Below, in pieces: positions 13,156 through 24,256 of a stretch of 64,000 nt of DNA. The stretch covers positions 1-64,000 of the forward strand of contig NMRB01001171.1 of NCBI GenBank assembly GCA_002633025.1. The letters are read 5' to 3'. The DNA comes from Notospermus geniculatus. Taxonomy: Eukaryota; Nemertea; Pilidiophora; Heteronemertea; Lineidae. The position numbers and the translations under genes were made by a program. Under the pieces are notes generated by a model that was not told where the DNA came from, did no database searches, and was given only the letters and a program-made list of their open reading frames with translations. How positions within the stretch are numbered: position 1 is the stretch's first letter; each line of letters opens with the position of its first letter.

Positions 13156-13734
13156 GGTTAGTTGTACATTTAAATGTCCCTGCCGCATTGGCGTGCAACT
13201 TTAGGACGCTGACGGTCACAGGAACAAATGTTGAGGCCCTGTCTGCCTTCAACAACTTCAAGCATCGAACACTCTCCAGCCACCAATGTCACCAATCGAT
13301 GTGTCCGGACACGTTTGCTTCAAGAGATATAGATTATCATGTCAGCCTCCCAACCAGTGGGATCCTGGACCATGTTCACCAGATGTTCCTATTCCTCCTT
13401 CTTATAGATAATTGTGTTTCTTGATGATCAAATCACCACGTGTGTACAAGTGCCAGTTTGATTTATTTTATAAGGAAAGAGCTTTTTTCTCTGGGAGCTA
13501 CACAGGTGTAGAGATAAAACTTAGTCCTGGAGCTGCGAATTCGATATGCAGAAGTAATACCCTGGGACATCTTCAGAGTTGGTTGAGGATAACTTGGGGC
13601 ATGTTATGATTAAATCAGGAGTTGAGCACTAAATATTGCATGATTAGCTCTAGGTAAGACACAGAATTCAATGATGTTTAGGGTACAGAAGACCCTGGGG
13701 ATCCAGCACTTACTATCAAAGAAGGCCATTGCTT

Positions 13735-14400
13735 CTTAGGTGTCAAAGAAAACTCTGGGATCCAGCAGTTGTTGCCAAAGACATCAGTGCTTCTAACTGT
13801 CAAAGAAGCTTTGGGGATCAGCAGTTGCTGTCAAAGAAGCTTTGGGGATCAGCAGTTACTGTCAAAGAAGCTTTGGGGATCCAGCACTAGCTGTCAAAGA
13901 AGCTTTGGGGAGCCAGCACTAGCTGTCAGAGAAGCTTTGGTGATCCAGCACTAGCTGTCAAAGAAGCTTTGGGGAGCCAGCACTAGCTGTCAGAGAAGCT
14001 TTGGGGAACCAGCACTAGCTGTCAAAGAAGCTTTGGGGATCCAGCACTAGCTGTCAAAGAAACTGTGGGGATCCAGCACTTGCTGTCAAAGTAGTTTTGG
14101 GGATCAGCACTCGCTGTCAAAGAAGCTTTGGGGAGCCAGCACTGGCTGTGAGAGAAGTTTTGTGGATCAGCAGCCACTGTCAAGAGAAGCTTTGGGGGTC
14201 CAGCACTAGCTGTCAAAGAAGCTTTGGGGATCCAGCACTAGCTGTCAAAGCAGTTTTGGGGAGCCAGCACTCGTTGTCAAAGAAGTTTTGGGGATCAGCA
14301 CTAGCTGTCAAAGAAGCTTTGGGGAACCAGCAGTCGCTGTCAAAGAAGCACTCAGATCCAAAACTCGCTGTCAAAGAAGATCTTGAGACCTAGAGCGTCC
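13735..14400 (+). repeat. Degenerate 32-bp minisatellite, about twenty copies
   Basis: The unit AGCTTTGGGGATCCAGCACT plus AGCTGTCAAAGA repeats throughout, with 1-2 bp indels (ATCAGCAG, AGCCAGCA variants) and decay toward both ends; a more diverged fringe continues to about 14460 and back to 13685. Frame shifts between units argue against coding. Confidence 0.92.
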
Positions 14401-14462
14401 AGTCGACGATGATCTTGGGATCCAGACTGGAGAGCTTGCCATCAAGGAAGATCTTGGGATCC

Positions 14463-14573
14463 AGGCCCCGTATTCATAAAACTACTTAAGTCTAAGTATG
14501 ACACTTATCCTTTGTTGAACACAAAAGATAAGTATCATACTTAGACTTAAGTAGCTTTATGAATACGGGGCCA
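14463..14573. mobile_element. Foldback element, 110 bp, near-perfect palindrome
   Basis: GGCCCCGTATTCATAAAACT at the left and AGCTTTATGAATACGGGGCC at the right, with CTTAAGTCTAAGTATGA against its complement, form a stem of about 45 bp around TCCTTTGTTGAACACAAA. It sits just outside the 32-bp minisatellite. Confidence 0.85.
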
Positions 14574-14663
14574 GAGCTTCCATGTCAAAGACGATCTTGG
14601 GATCCAGTGTCAAAGGCGCTCTGAAGACCCAGCACTATAGCTTTCAAAGTTGCCAACCGAATG

Positions 14664-14732
14664 AGAATCGAACCTACAAGCATTTTAGGGAGGCAGCTGA
14701 ATGTTCCAACTGAGCCGTTCTGACTTGGGCCA
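14664..14732 (-). repeat. tRNA-like sequence, minus strand
   Basis: On the minus strand, CGGCTCAGTTGGAACATTCA, then GTAGGTTCGATTCTC, resembling box A and box B. The arms are imperfect. Confidence 0.5.
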
Positions 14733-17342
14733 TCACCAAGTGAGTATAAGCAGCAAAATGTCTGCCACTTTAGTGTTATTGGCTGCAAGTTGTAATCGAA
14801 AATCAATCAGAACTGAGAATTGAAGATGTTTAACAGGTGAATGGTAAACTTATTGGAACTCGATAAAAAATCCCTCAAAGTTTGTCACAGTCGCTCAGGC
14901 AGAAAACCACTTTACTATTGGCAAATAGAAAATGCCTTGATTTTAAAGCAATCAGTGAAAAGTGGAACCTTATTTCACAATTTGCTTTGAGGTACTTTAG
15001 AGATTGGCTAAATCTCATCGTTGAATCACGCTGCTCAAGCATAATTTAAAATCATTCTGAAGGGAACTTGAGATTAAAAAAATACCTTAACAGCAGCATC
15101 TTGAGTTCTTTAAAAGAGGTTTTATGGAAATTGCAAACATTATGTAATTGCTCAGCCCCAATCAAAGTCAATTTGTTCAAGTGTGTTGACACTGAAAAGC
15201 TTTTCTTTGGATCTACAGGAGCCTAATCATCGAGGAATTTGGAATGGAGTCAAATTGAAATTGATTTTCCTCAACGATCAATTCAGTCAGGGTAAGGCTC
15301 TGTAAATCAGTCTTATGACTGTCTGGGAATGAAATGGCCTCGGTCATTGTTGTCTGTCATACCGGGGCCATCATGTTGATGGGTGAAGAGGGTGTCTTGT
15401 CTTATTTCAGAACCATGCAAGTGATTGATAGCAGTACGCAGCAGGGATCAGGCACCGAGATTCAATGAAAATGGGTCATATGAATAAAGACTAGTAAATG
15501 CTTTTACTTGGATTTTGCCGGATAATTACGCTATGCTGAAAAAATCAGAAATAAAAGGTATACTCTGCTAGCTTTTATTCATATCGCCCAATGTTTAGCA
15601 AGTTCAGAGTTTGCACAGAGATAAAGCAAAATAGGACAGTTGTTAATCTGTGAGAGAAATACCATCAATGTCTTTGGGAGAAAACCCGTACAGAATATAC
15701 CACAAAAGCAGACATGAAGGTCAAATGTTGCATGAGAACTGATTAACAAACTGCATTCGACGGTCGACAAGCGGATAAGCAACAATGTTCATACGTATCA
15801 AGGGATTATGAAAAAAGTTCACTTGCTATATGTTGTTGCCAATACTGCTCAGAGGTGAATAGAGAAAAACATCAACATAATAGAAAGCAACACGAAAACA
15901 ATAAAATACAGAATCACGAAAAATATCGACGCCATCAATCAAAAACACGGCAGTCTGTAATATTGTTATGAGGCAAGTTAACTCTACAGGGTCCCCTTTC
16001 ACAGAGCGAAGGATTTTCTTTTCAGTGTTCTGTTGCTGATGATGGAGAATAGCTCATCACAGAGAGGTTAATGAAAAGTATTGTTCTGCAAGATGGAGTC
16101 TGGATACAGAGGAACAATGTACCATGGTTTATCATTATCAAGTTCACATATTTTTTTGCCAAAGCAAATGATATTCAAAGACCAATTACTTCTACCACAA
16201 GTAGTTTTCCACTCGTACCCTTCATGCCTCATACTGGCATCAGTGACTTCAAATTTGGTGATTGATATCACTATAGCAACAGTGTGAACCTAAATTTGGT
16301 GGTTCCACATCACTGATAGCAAAAAGTGTGAACACTGGTAAGCCAGTTTCAAACCCTACCTCAAGTCCAAGGCCTTGCGCTTGATTCTGAAGTCCTCTCT
16401 GTATCAGTCCTCAAAGACACTGGGATGGCGCTACGGAGTAATGGTTGCTGAAATTGATTTGAAAGTGTGTGAGAGAGCTAATAGTATATGTGGTGCCCTC
16501 TGTTGCTAGCAAGCTAATACTGATGGTTACAGGCAAGATGTTTCTACCCTTGGTTTACTGGAAAATTGTCCCAATAGAAAACTAAGAGGCGTGGTCTGAA
16601 TGGACATCCTATAAGGATAGTATTTCTGGAGGACCTATGTAGGCCTATTACAAAGGCAGTTGTCCTAATGGAAAATCAAAGAGATGGTGGGTGGGTCCTA
16701 ATGGGAAACCTAGTAAGAGGCAGGCCTCATGAAGAACCAAAGAAGGGTAGGCCTACAGCCCTATGGAGTGGAGAAGATCCAAGGGGAAAACCAAATTTGG
16801 GTTTCTAGGCCTAGTTTTGTAAATAACCTAACTCTGGTGATCCTAGGGTGGTTGTGATGGAAAATTGATCAGTAGTGAGTAAGATCTATTGCCAATGCTC
16901 ACACTTCAATTTTATCGATGATTTTCGCCAGACGTTGCCTGTAGGTCAACGTCGGCCGTCCCTTGCTGTAGTAAGCAACAGGTTACAGTGCATACACAGC
17001 TATGAGAGGATGAGAGTGCCTTAGTAGTAGCATCCAGCTATGGGCCAAGAGCCTCTAGTGATACATTGTCCCGGTCACAATATCAAAATAGCATTCTGTA
17101 ATTACCATTTTCGTTCCCTTTGTCTTGCACTTGGTGATGTCGCGTCCAAGATTCTTTCTGTTCGCGCGCGCTCCTCTAAGAACTACTGACGTTCTCAATT
17201 CTAGAGTGGTCCGCTAGCTTCGTACTGCTCCGATAATACGGTTTAAAGGAGCGGCTTGAGGACAGAGACCAGTCTATCTCAGTCCCAGACGTAGGCATCA
17301 TCTTGTTAACCCCCTCAGCGAGCTTGCGTAGCGAATTGTATC
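14733..17342. other. No gene recognised apart from the open region at 16.1-16.3 kb
   Basis: AT-rich with few frames. 16500-16800 contains several AGGCCTA motifs and a short repeated GGAAAACCAAAGAGG-like phrase. Confidence 0.4.
16068..16271 (-). other. Unassigned open region, possible orphan exon
   Basis: A minus-strand frame of 67 codons (with HEGYEWKTTCGRSNWSLNII and a Trp/Cys-containing composition) and two overlapping plus-strand frames are all open across the same 200 bp. The minus reading looks protein-like but matches nothing I recognise, and splice sites are not clear. It may be an exon, a pseudogene fragment or chance. Confidence 0.2.
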
Positions 17343-17730
17343 GCAAGCCGTCGTTGACATAAATCAGGTTGATTTTATACCTTGGTACAAATTAATTTAT
17401 ACCTAGGTAGTAATTATTTTATACCTAGGTACAAATTAATTTATACCTAGGTATAAATTAATTTCTACCTAGGTATAAATTAATTTGTACCAAGGTATAA
17501 AATAATTTGTACCTAGGTATAAATTAATTACTACCTAGGTATTAATTAATTTGTACCAAGGTATAAAATAATTTGTACCTAGGTATAAATTAATTACTAC
17601 CTAGGTATAAATTAATTTGTACCAAGGTATAAAATAATTTGTACCTAGGTATAAATTAATTACTACCTAGGTATAAATTAATTTGTACCAAGGTATAAAA
17701 TCAACCTGATTTATGTCAACGACGGCTTGC
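17343..17730. repeat. 388-bp near-perfect palindrome built from fifteen 22-bp palindromic units
   Basis: The outer arms (GCAAGCCGTCGTTGACATAA at the left, its reverse complement at the right) match for at least 70 bp, and the symmetry continues inward. The interior is a strict 22-bp array: a CCTAGG, CCTTGG or CCAAGG core recurs at 17380, 17402, 17424 and so on to 17688. Units have the form TACCTAGGTATAAATTAATT plus 2 bp and are themselves palindromic. A CCAAGG core appears every third unit in the right half, giving a 66-bp higher-order period. Confidence 0.93.
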
Positions 17731-19411
17731 CATAGAATTGAACGACCGTTTGATGCGGTGATGTTCAAGTTGGAGTAATGTCAAAAGCTATCACTGTCTG
17801 GCATCGTTCATAACTGGGCCGACAGATTTCGCATGTTAGGCCTACTGCGCACTGAATTCCCCAGGGTTAGGGTTGTGGTAGGGTGGGGGATAGATCCTAA
17901 TACAAAAATGTCTTAATTTATATTGGTGTTAGACGACAGACGACACATTCAGACCCAATGTGCCCTGCATTATGATATGAGAACGAATCAGACAAGTCGA
18001 ATGCCCAACTCTACAAACTTACCTTGCGACTTACCTTCGCGTCCATTCAACTTTGCGTAGTTGGGTGAAAAATACGGGAAAGACGAGGAAACGGAACGTC
18101 AGGCATAGTGGATGACCGTGAACAACCCCTGCGTGCTGAGTAGCATGTTCACGGCCCAGACCACTGCGGAGATCATTCGATACGCGAGGTGAGGTTCCGT
18201 GACGCGAAAAACCAAGGTGTTACGTAACCACGGGTGGTTCTTCTAGTAGGGCTGCTCGACTGCGGTCAGGTAACTTTCAATGGCGTCTTGGAAAATGTTC
18301 TCTGATTGTGACGAGCCCATGATCCTTTTCCTGGAAATGCTTTAGATAGAAAAATCAAAATCAACTTGTGAATGCGGGTTGTTTCGTATGGCGAAACGAT
18401 TAGGCTACGCGTCATCGCGATCGTGCAGCGGTATAACGCAAAAGGGAATGAGCGCCATGATTTCAGATCAGCTGAGGCCGAATTGGCTGCCTCCCTCTAT
18501 TGGTTGGTTCGATCCGGTGTGGTAGAAAGAATGTCCCCCGATATGTGATGTCCCCCAACAATAGATTTACGGATTAAGCGGCACCATTGAATAGAACTCT
18601 AGAGAGACAATGGCCCGTATTCTGCAAACAATAGGGAGGTTTAGAAATCAAACGCTAAACGTCATGCACTTGTTCAACTTCATCGCAGTTTGTTACAAAG
18701 ACCGAGGCCCTCAGCGCCCGACTGAGCAACTTTAAAATTACAAGAAGGAACCCAGAGACGGAAATTTAGAGTCGGCCAATATTTCATCAGCTTCCTTCGA
18801 TTTAGTTGATGATACACCGAGACTTTTAGGAAATTGCACAAAATGTCAACTGGGATAACCCATCAAATCAAAGCGAGTTCGATGGAATGTTGACATCTCA
18901 AACATAATCGCTGGAATTTAATCATTGAAGTGTCGGAAACGATGGAGACTGAATCACGGCTTCTTTGAAATGCCGCTTGGCGCTTTCGGGTGGCACTTCG
19001 GGTCGGGCCGGGGGAAGGAGTGCTCAACCTCCGTGCAAGTTTCAACTCACTCATCTGCTCGCCCGTCAGCAAGAACGTTTGTTGCTTTCAACTTTGCCTC
19101 TCAACAATGATTCGGTGGGACTTTCATTTTCGCGTCCCGTCTTTTTCGGTTGGGTCCTGGAGACAGAGTCAGCCTCAAGCGTGATTCATTGGCGCACGGA
19201 TCCGGTCCGTTTTCAGTCCGTTTGCGCTTAGTTTTCCGGACACGACAAAGCAAAAGTCCATTTGATCGATTTTTTGCGGACTTCAATCGGACAAAATCCA
19301 TGTGCCAATCAACCCCGCTTCAGGATGCGCCCGTGTGGTACACTAGTGTTGTCACCTGGAAGAAGACAGTGGAACTACAGGTGTATCTCTGCTTCAGGCA
19401 GTCGTTTTAAG
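17731..19411. other. CpG-containing stretch without a recognised gene
   Basis: 18000-19400 is richer in CG dinucleotides than its surroundings (for example 18160-18480 and 18960-19310). This might mark a promoter, but no start with downstream exons could be built. Confidence 0.35.
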
Positions 19412-19606
19412 ATGGCAGCACCGATGAATGAAATTTCCTCTACTTCTAACAGCAACCAGAACCAGTTACATCTCTGGGGATCCTTGGGTGCGCTTTTGTG
19501 CACCGGAGGTCCCATACCGCCCAGGTGGGGTAAGGGCGAGAGACGGTCTTTGATCAGACTTTCGTCACTTGTCGTGCATGCAGTTGTTGCCCTTATGTGG
19601 CCCTGA
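19412..19606 (+). other. Possible first exon or small ORF, 64 codons
   Basis: It starts in the context AAGATGGCAGC, typical of animal housekeeping starts, and reads MAAPMNEISSTSNSNQNQLH. It could be spliced at CCCAG/GTGGGG (about 19527). It is convergent with ZW10 just beyond its poly(A) signal. No downstream exon was found, so it is only a candidate. Confidence 0.25.
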
Positions 19607-19744
19607 CAGAATCTGCAGCATCTAGCCTTGGTGAGTGATGATCTGCTGCCAGTTCCCGAACACTCACTGAATGAGATGATGCTTGATGGTCATAACAGTG
19701 CCAAAGATGGCCACACAAAACAAGATGTCAACCTCTAAATAAAC

Positions 19745-19750
19745 TTTATT
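19745..19750 (-). terminator. Candidate poly(A) signal for ZW10
   Basis: AATAAA on the minus strand, about 540 bp downstream of the ZW10 stop. No coding sequence is recognised between the stop and this signal, so 19745-20286 is the probable 3' untranslated region. It contains one unresolved base at 19994. An AATAAA also reads on the plus strand at 19738-19743. Confidence 0.5.
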
Positions 19751-20286
19751 GAAGAGCTACACAAATGTGTACATGATAGGTTAGGTACATATTGGTCTGG
19801 GATAGCATTCAGCCCAGTCAACTGTGCAGGTGAACTTGTTGGTAGCACAAAATTCCTTTAAAAGTGGCACTTTCAATCTAGCCAGTAATATACACGTCAT
19901 AACACTTGGAAGCACAAGATTTCAGCTGCATATACAAAGGGAATCAATACCGACAATGCATAAAACTTAACTGAACAAGCCTGCTAACAAATACNAAATG
20001 TGCACCTCCCAGGCTCAGACCAGCCTACGCCCTTGAAATACAGTCCCTTTCACATGACTCGCCCTCCTTTTCTGTGTGGCTCTCTAATATAAAACTCTTT
20101 TCCCTTGGTGAGCCAAAAGCTACAGTAGTAGTCACACACTTTCCCAAATTTTAGGTGGACGCAGTCATGAGGGAATATTGTGAATTCTCAGACACATGTG
20201 AGATACTGAAAATGTTCTCACATCTTGGCCAAGAAACGTACTCAAGCCTGTTGACACACCTCATTAAAACCTAAATTTCTGTTTCA

Positions 20287-23200
20287 TTACTTGATCCTCG
20301 CCAGGACGGCTGACCGTCTGTCGGTGTTCTGAAACAACGCCCTGATCAACTGCTTTATCTCAGCAGGAAAGAACTCATTCGCCAGGGGGCCTTTCCCGTC
20401 TGCCCATCTCTCAGAGATCACATTTAAACCAGAATTAAGCACCAGGACAATCTCTTTAAACTTGTTCCACATTGGTGTGTACTTCTGAAGCGAGGCCACA
20501 GCATTGTTTTCAGGGTCCTTGGATACGAAGTATCCACTGGCCTTGTTGGCGATGACGGTCAGGAAGCTGTGTAGCAAGCCGGCATCGTCGGCAGAGATGT
20601 CTTCTAGGGCTGTGATACAACTCATGATCTCGACGATTGCAGAATTCAGTAGGGTTCCTGAATTGGAAGAAATGGGATGAAAAACATAACTGCAACACTT
20701 ACAACATCCTAAACCACAAGAAATGAAATTGACAAGAACAATTTGAAGGAACATCATCTCAAACAGAATTAGTGAGAAATCAGGGCACCTGTGTTTCATG
20801 AGCAAAACGTTTGCTACATATGACATAGCAGTCAGAGAAGATTGCAGTTACGGTACATACCAATAGCTTTGAAGTAGATGGACTGGGGCAGCACCCCCTG
20901 CCAAACTTTCTGCAGATGGGTCAGCTGGAACAGGACCTGATCGATGGCCTTCTCAGCTGATCTGCCTGAGTCACCCTCGGCAACATTGGCAAAGCCTAGG
21001 AAAACAAACAATTCTCATTGGTGAACAATGAAAAGAAAAAATCCACTTGTTATCCCGGGAAGTTCACCAATTTCTCATTTGTCACAGATACAACTGCTTC
21101 ATTAACTGTGAAAGAGCACAAACAGCAAGTTTTCTAAGTTGGCATTATGAGGTTGTTATATCAACCATTTAGGAGCACCGCTGCAAAACCAACGTCGATC
21201 ACAGTCACCTGGTGATCACAAGGTAAATCTCAGTGTTTACATACCATTGGCACCTTGGAGACACTCCATGATCTGTCCTTTCTGCCTAGACATCTGGTTG
21301 AGGAGGCACTCATTGCCCAGTCGTCGTATCATGGGCACATAATCTAAGAATGTGGTTGTGCCGTGTTGGAGAAGTTCTGCCAGTGACTGCCTGAACTGAT
21401 GGCCAAGGGTGGTCAGGTGGTGGGAGATGTACATACAGTTATTGTGTTGGAGAGCTGCAAAAAGCATGTTATAGCTGTAGCCTCAGTGGGTTAAGTTTGA
21501 TTTCAAGAACTCTCCACAGTACCGGTAAGTACCTGAGCCATCCAAATCAAGCATGTGGTCATTCTGCCATCAGGCACTGAAACAGAAATGTAGTGGCAAA
21601 CCTTACCTGATAACTGAGGTAGTTTAGTCAGACTCTCCTTGTGGTACGTTGGCACAACGGTGGAGAAAAGTTCAAACATGTTGCGCACAGTATAGAAGAG
21701 CTGGACTGAACACTGCTTGCTGCTTGTGTGGGCTTCATGGAGGGTCTCATACGCCAGAACCACGAGCTTTTGAACATTGACACTGGAAGAAGGAAAGATG
21801 TGAAGTTAGGCATGAACTGGCTCCGATCTCACAGCACAATACAATTTACCAGAAGAGGAAAAGAATGATATTACGGTACCTGATGTAACACTTTGGCAAT
21901 TTAAAGGTACTCTCACTCAGATGACTACTGCCACCAAGAGCATCCGTCTTTAATCTCTTGTTCTTCTCCTCACTACCAGGTGGTGATCCACGTCCATCCT
22001 CTTCCGTCACCTGTACCATATCATGCATCTCGGAGGTTATCAAAGACCTGGCTCTCTGCAGCAAATCTTGGCACTTCTTATTGGCAAATAACACACTAAT
22101 ATTGCCAACATATTTCACAAGCTCATCATTTTCCTCCCCAATTAACCCATACTCTGACAACTTTTCCTGAAACTCTTTTGTGGCTTTCACTACTTCTTTA
22201 TAAGGTTCTAAATCACGAGTGTTCGTGGGTATAGATGGCGCCAGACAGTTCTCTACTATCGAGGACAGCATCTCGCTTGCCAAGACAGAACCTAATTTCT
22301 GCATCACAGTTTGTTCATCTTGAAGTCTCACTGAGAACATGTATTTGTAAATGAATTCAAGCACAATGTTAAGATTATTAAAAGTTTCTTGTGGAGTGGC
22401 AATCTCCCCTGAATTCGAACACACCATCCGCAATGTTTGTCCATGCTTTTTCATGACAGACACGCCACTTTTACTGTTCATGATTAGAGGAGTAATGACT
22501 TCATTCATAAGTTTATAGGTGAACTTCTTGAGTTCAACTTGCAGCATGTCAGTACGCTCCATCCCCTGGAGTATATTCATCAAAAGATCATCACCATCAC
22601 ACGGACAGCGAACACGGAGGTCAACCATCTTTGAATTTGTCTCCTTTCTTTCAGTAATCACCAATGCAACGTTTTCCTTCCAAGTTTCTGAGATGTGGTG
22701 TTTGAGGTTCTCACGTTGGACTGTGTGCTCAGTTTTCAATGCACTGAGTATCTTAATATCATCTGAACGATCATCTCCTGGCGATGCAAGCAAACTGTTG
22801 AGTTTATCAAGGCTGTCGGCACAAGTTACAAACTCCTTCTGGGCAAGAGATTTCTTCACAGCTTCCAACGAGTCTTGCATCTCAACCAGCTTGTCCAGGA
22901 TGCAGAGGATGCCATTTGATTCTTGCAGCAGACTTGACAGATGTTGATATTCTGATGCAGACACATTCAGCTGACTCTGGATCTGAAAATCAATCATGTA
23001 GAGATAGAACTAGTTAAAAGGTTTGTTGACAATTCATGCTATTTGTTCCACGCCACCTGCAGAAGGCTGGGAACAGCAAGGTGGCCCTCAAGAGACAGAT
23101 GAACTTCTACCCCAGGGTATCACGGACTAAGTCCCTATCCTTGATTACCTAAGTGGGGGAATGCATTTTTTATGGAATAATACTGGCTGGAGAGACTAGG

Positions 23201-23968
23201 CTGAGCATCTGGTTTGAACCAATGAGAACAACTTCCCTTCAACTCTCTGGCCATGAAACCCATGCCTACATGAGACACCAATATATACCTCTCTTTCAAT
23301 CCTCTCAGAAAGAACTTGTGTGTTTTCTGACACGGTCCGAACTTGATTGCTTAACTCAAGCGTTGCTGTCAGGTTGGGGATGAGCTCATCATACTTATTC
23401 TGAACTGCACTATAGACCTCAAACTTCACATCTTCTATTCTCTTGGAGAGTTGTCCTATCTTTTGGGTGATGTCCTCCTTTCCACTTTTCCCTGGAATGT
23501 GGAAAGACAAATTATGAATTGCACCTTGAAATATCCAAGTCTACAGTCACTTCACCTTTCTTTGGATTATGGTTAGGCCTACAGTTGGTCAGGCATTGGG
23601 TTAGGCCTATGCCTACTACAGTATACCGTCAGTTGTTACACTATAGGGAAGCCATTTTGACATCGTGGCTACCGGTATGCTACGGCTACAGGCTCACAGC
23701 TGGCTTCATCTTCGATCGATCAAATGAAGACCTCGCTAGTATTTGGCCAGCTGCTGGCTAATAGCTAGGCCTAGCCCCCTACGTCCTAGAGGCCTAGGCC
23801 AGCTATGACCTAATTTTAAGTATAGGCCGCGCCTAGGCCTACCTAGAGGAGGATTTCCGCAAAGTAAAGATTAAGTCGTAATCAAGTCAAAGAACATATC
23901 ATGTTATACACACCTGCTGCAGCAAGGACAGCTTGAACGAATGGTTCAACACGTTCCACACCCGCCAT
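20287..23968 (-). CDS. ZW10: ZW10 kinetochore / ER-tethering protein, 7 exons, complete
   Basis: Centromere/kinetochore protein ZW10, in the animal RZZ complex (ROD-ZW10-Zwilch) at kinetochores and the NRZ complex (NBAS-RINT1-ZW10) tethering Golgi-derived vesicles at the ER. Exons, high to low coordinate: 23914-23968, 23289-23491, 21880-22982, 21607-21782, 21245-21454, 20861-20995, 20287-20657. All introns are GT-AG and every junction keeps frame, giving 2253 nt and 750 residues (human 779). Residues 19-86 are the helical N-terminal segment that binds partners in the family. Recognisable blocks are [20 protein letters not shown] (exon 3), [12 protein letters not shown] and [15 protein letters not shown] (exon 4), [20 protein letters not shown] (exon 5), [11 protein letters not shown] and the C-terminal [10 protein letters not shown]...[12 protein letters not shown]. 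The acidic stretch before exon 4 and residues about 140-240 are the least conserved. The start has A at -3 and G at +4. Exon 3 is unusually large (1103 nt). Homology assignment is firm; exon 1 rests on frame, splice sites and Kozak context. Confidence 0.95.
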
Positions 23969-24256
23969 ATTTTGAGTGGAAAAACTGCACCGAGTCTGAT
24001 GAGATTTTCAGACGTTTTTTCTTGGGTGTTATTTCTGTGTTTAGGGGAGGAATGAAGGGCATTGGCATGGATTTAGTCACTCAATACATTCTATACATAT
24101 AAATAAATCTTCTTATGCTGTCATCTGTGGCCTGTGACATGATATTTGGGGAGTTTTTGAACACTTTTCTTGAAAGTTTCAGATCATGCGCCAAACCGGA
24201 AATCGGGCTTTGACATTGCCACGTCCTCACTGCGCATGCGCCACTGGTTGGCCAAC
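23969..24256. promoter_or_regulatory. Short bidirectional intergenic promoter of ZW10 and SCFD1
   Basis: Only 288 bp separate the two divergent start codons. No TATA box is evident near either start. Sites seen are a 12-bp NRF1-type palindrome TGCGCATGCGCC at 24231-24242, an ETS-like CCGGAA at 24196-24201, and an overlapping E2F-like GCGCCAAA at 24188-24195. All three lie nearer SCFD1. The combination is typical of TATA-less housekeeping bidirectional promoters. Transcription start sites cannot be seen, so part of the interval must be 5' untranslated sequence. Confidence 0.7.

Noticed and set aside
14022-14393. Repeat-protein frames on both strands
   Set aside because: They are translations of the 32-bp minisatellite, whose period and indels shift frame in every unit.
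22519-22947. 142-codon plus-strand frame
   Set aside because: It lies antisense to the large ZW10 exon 3; its openness is explained by that coding sequence.
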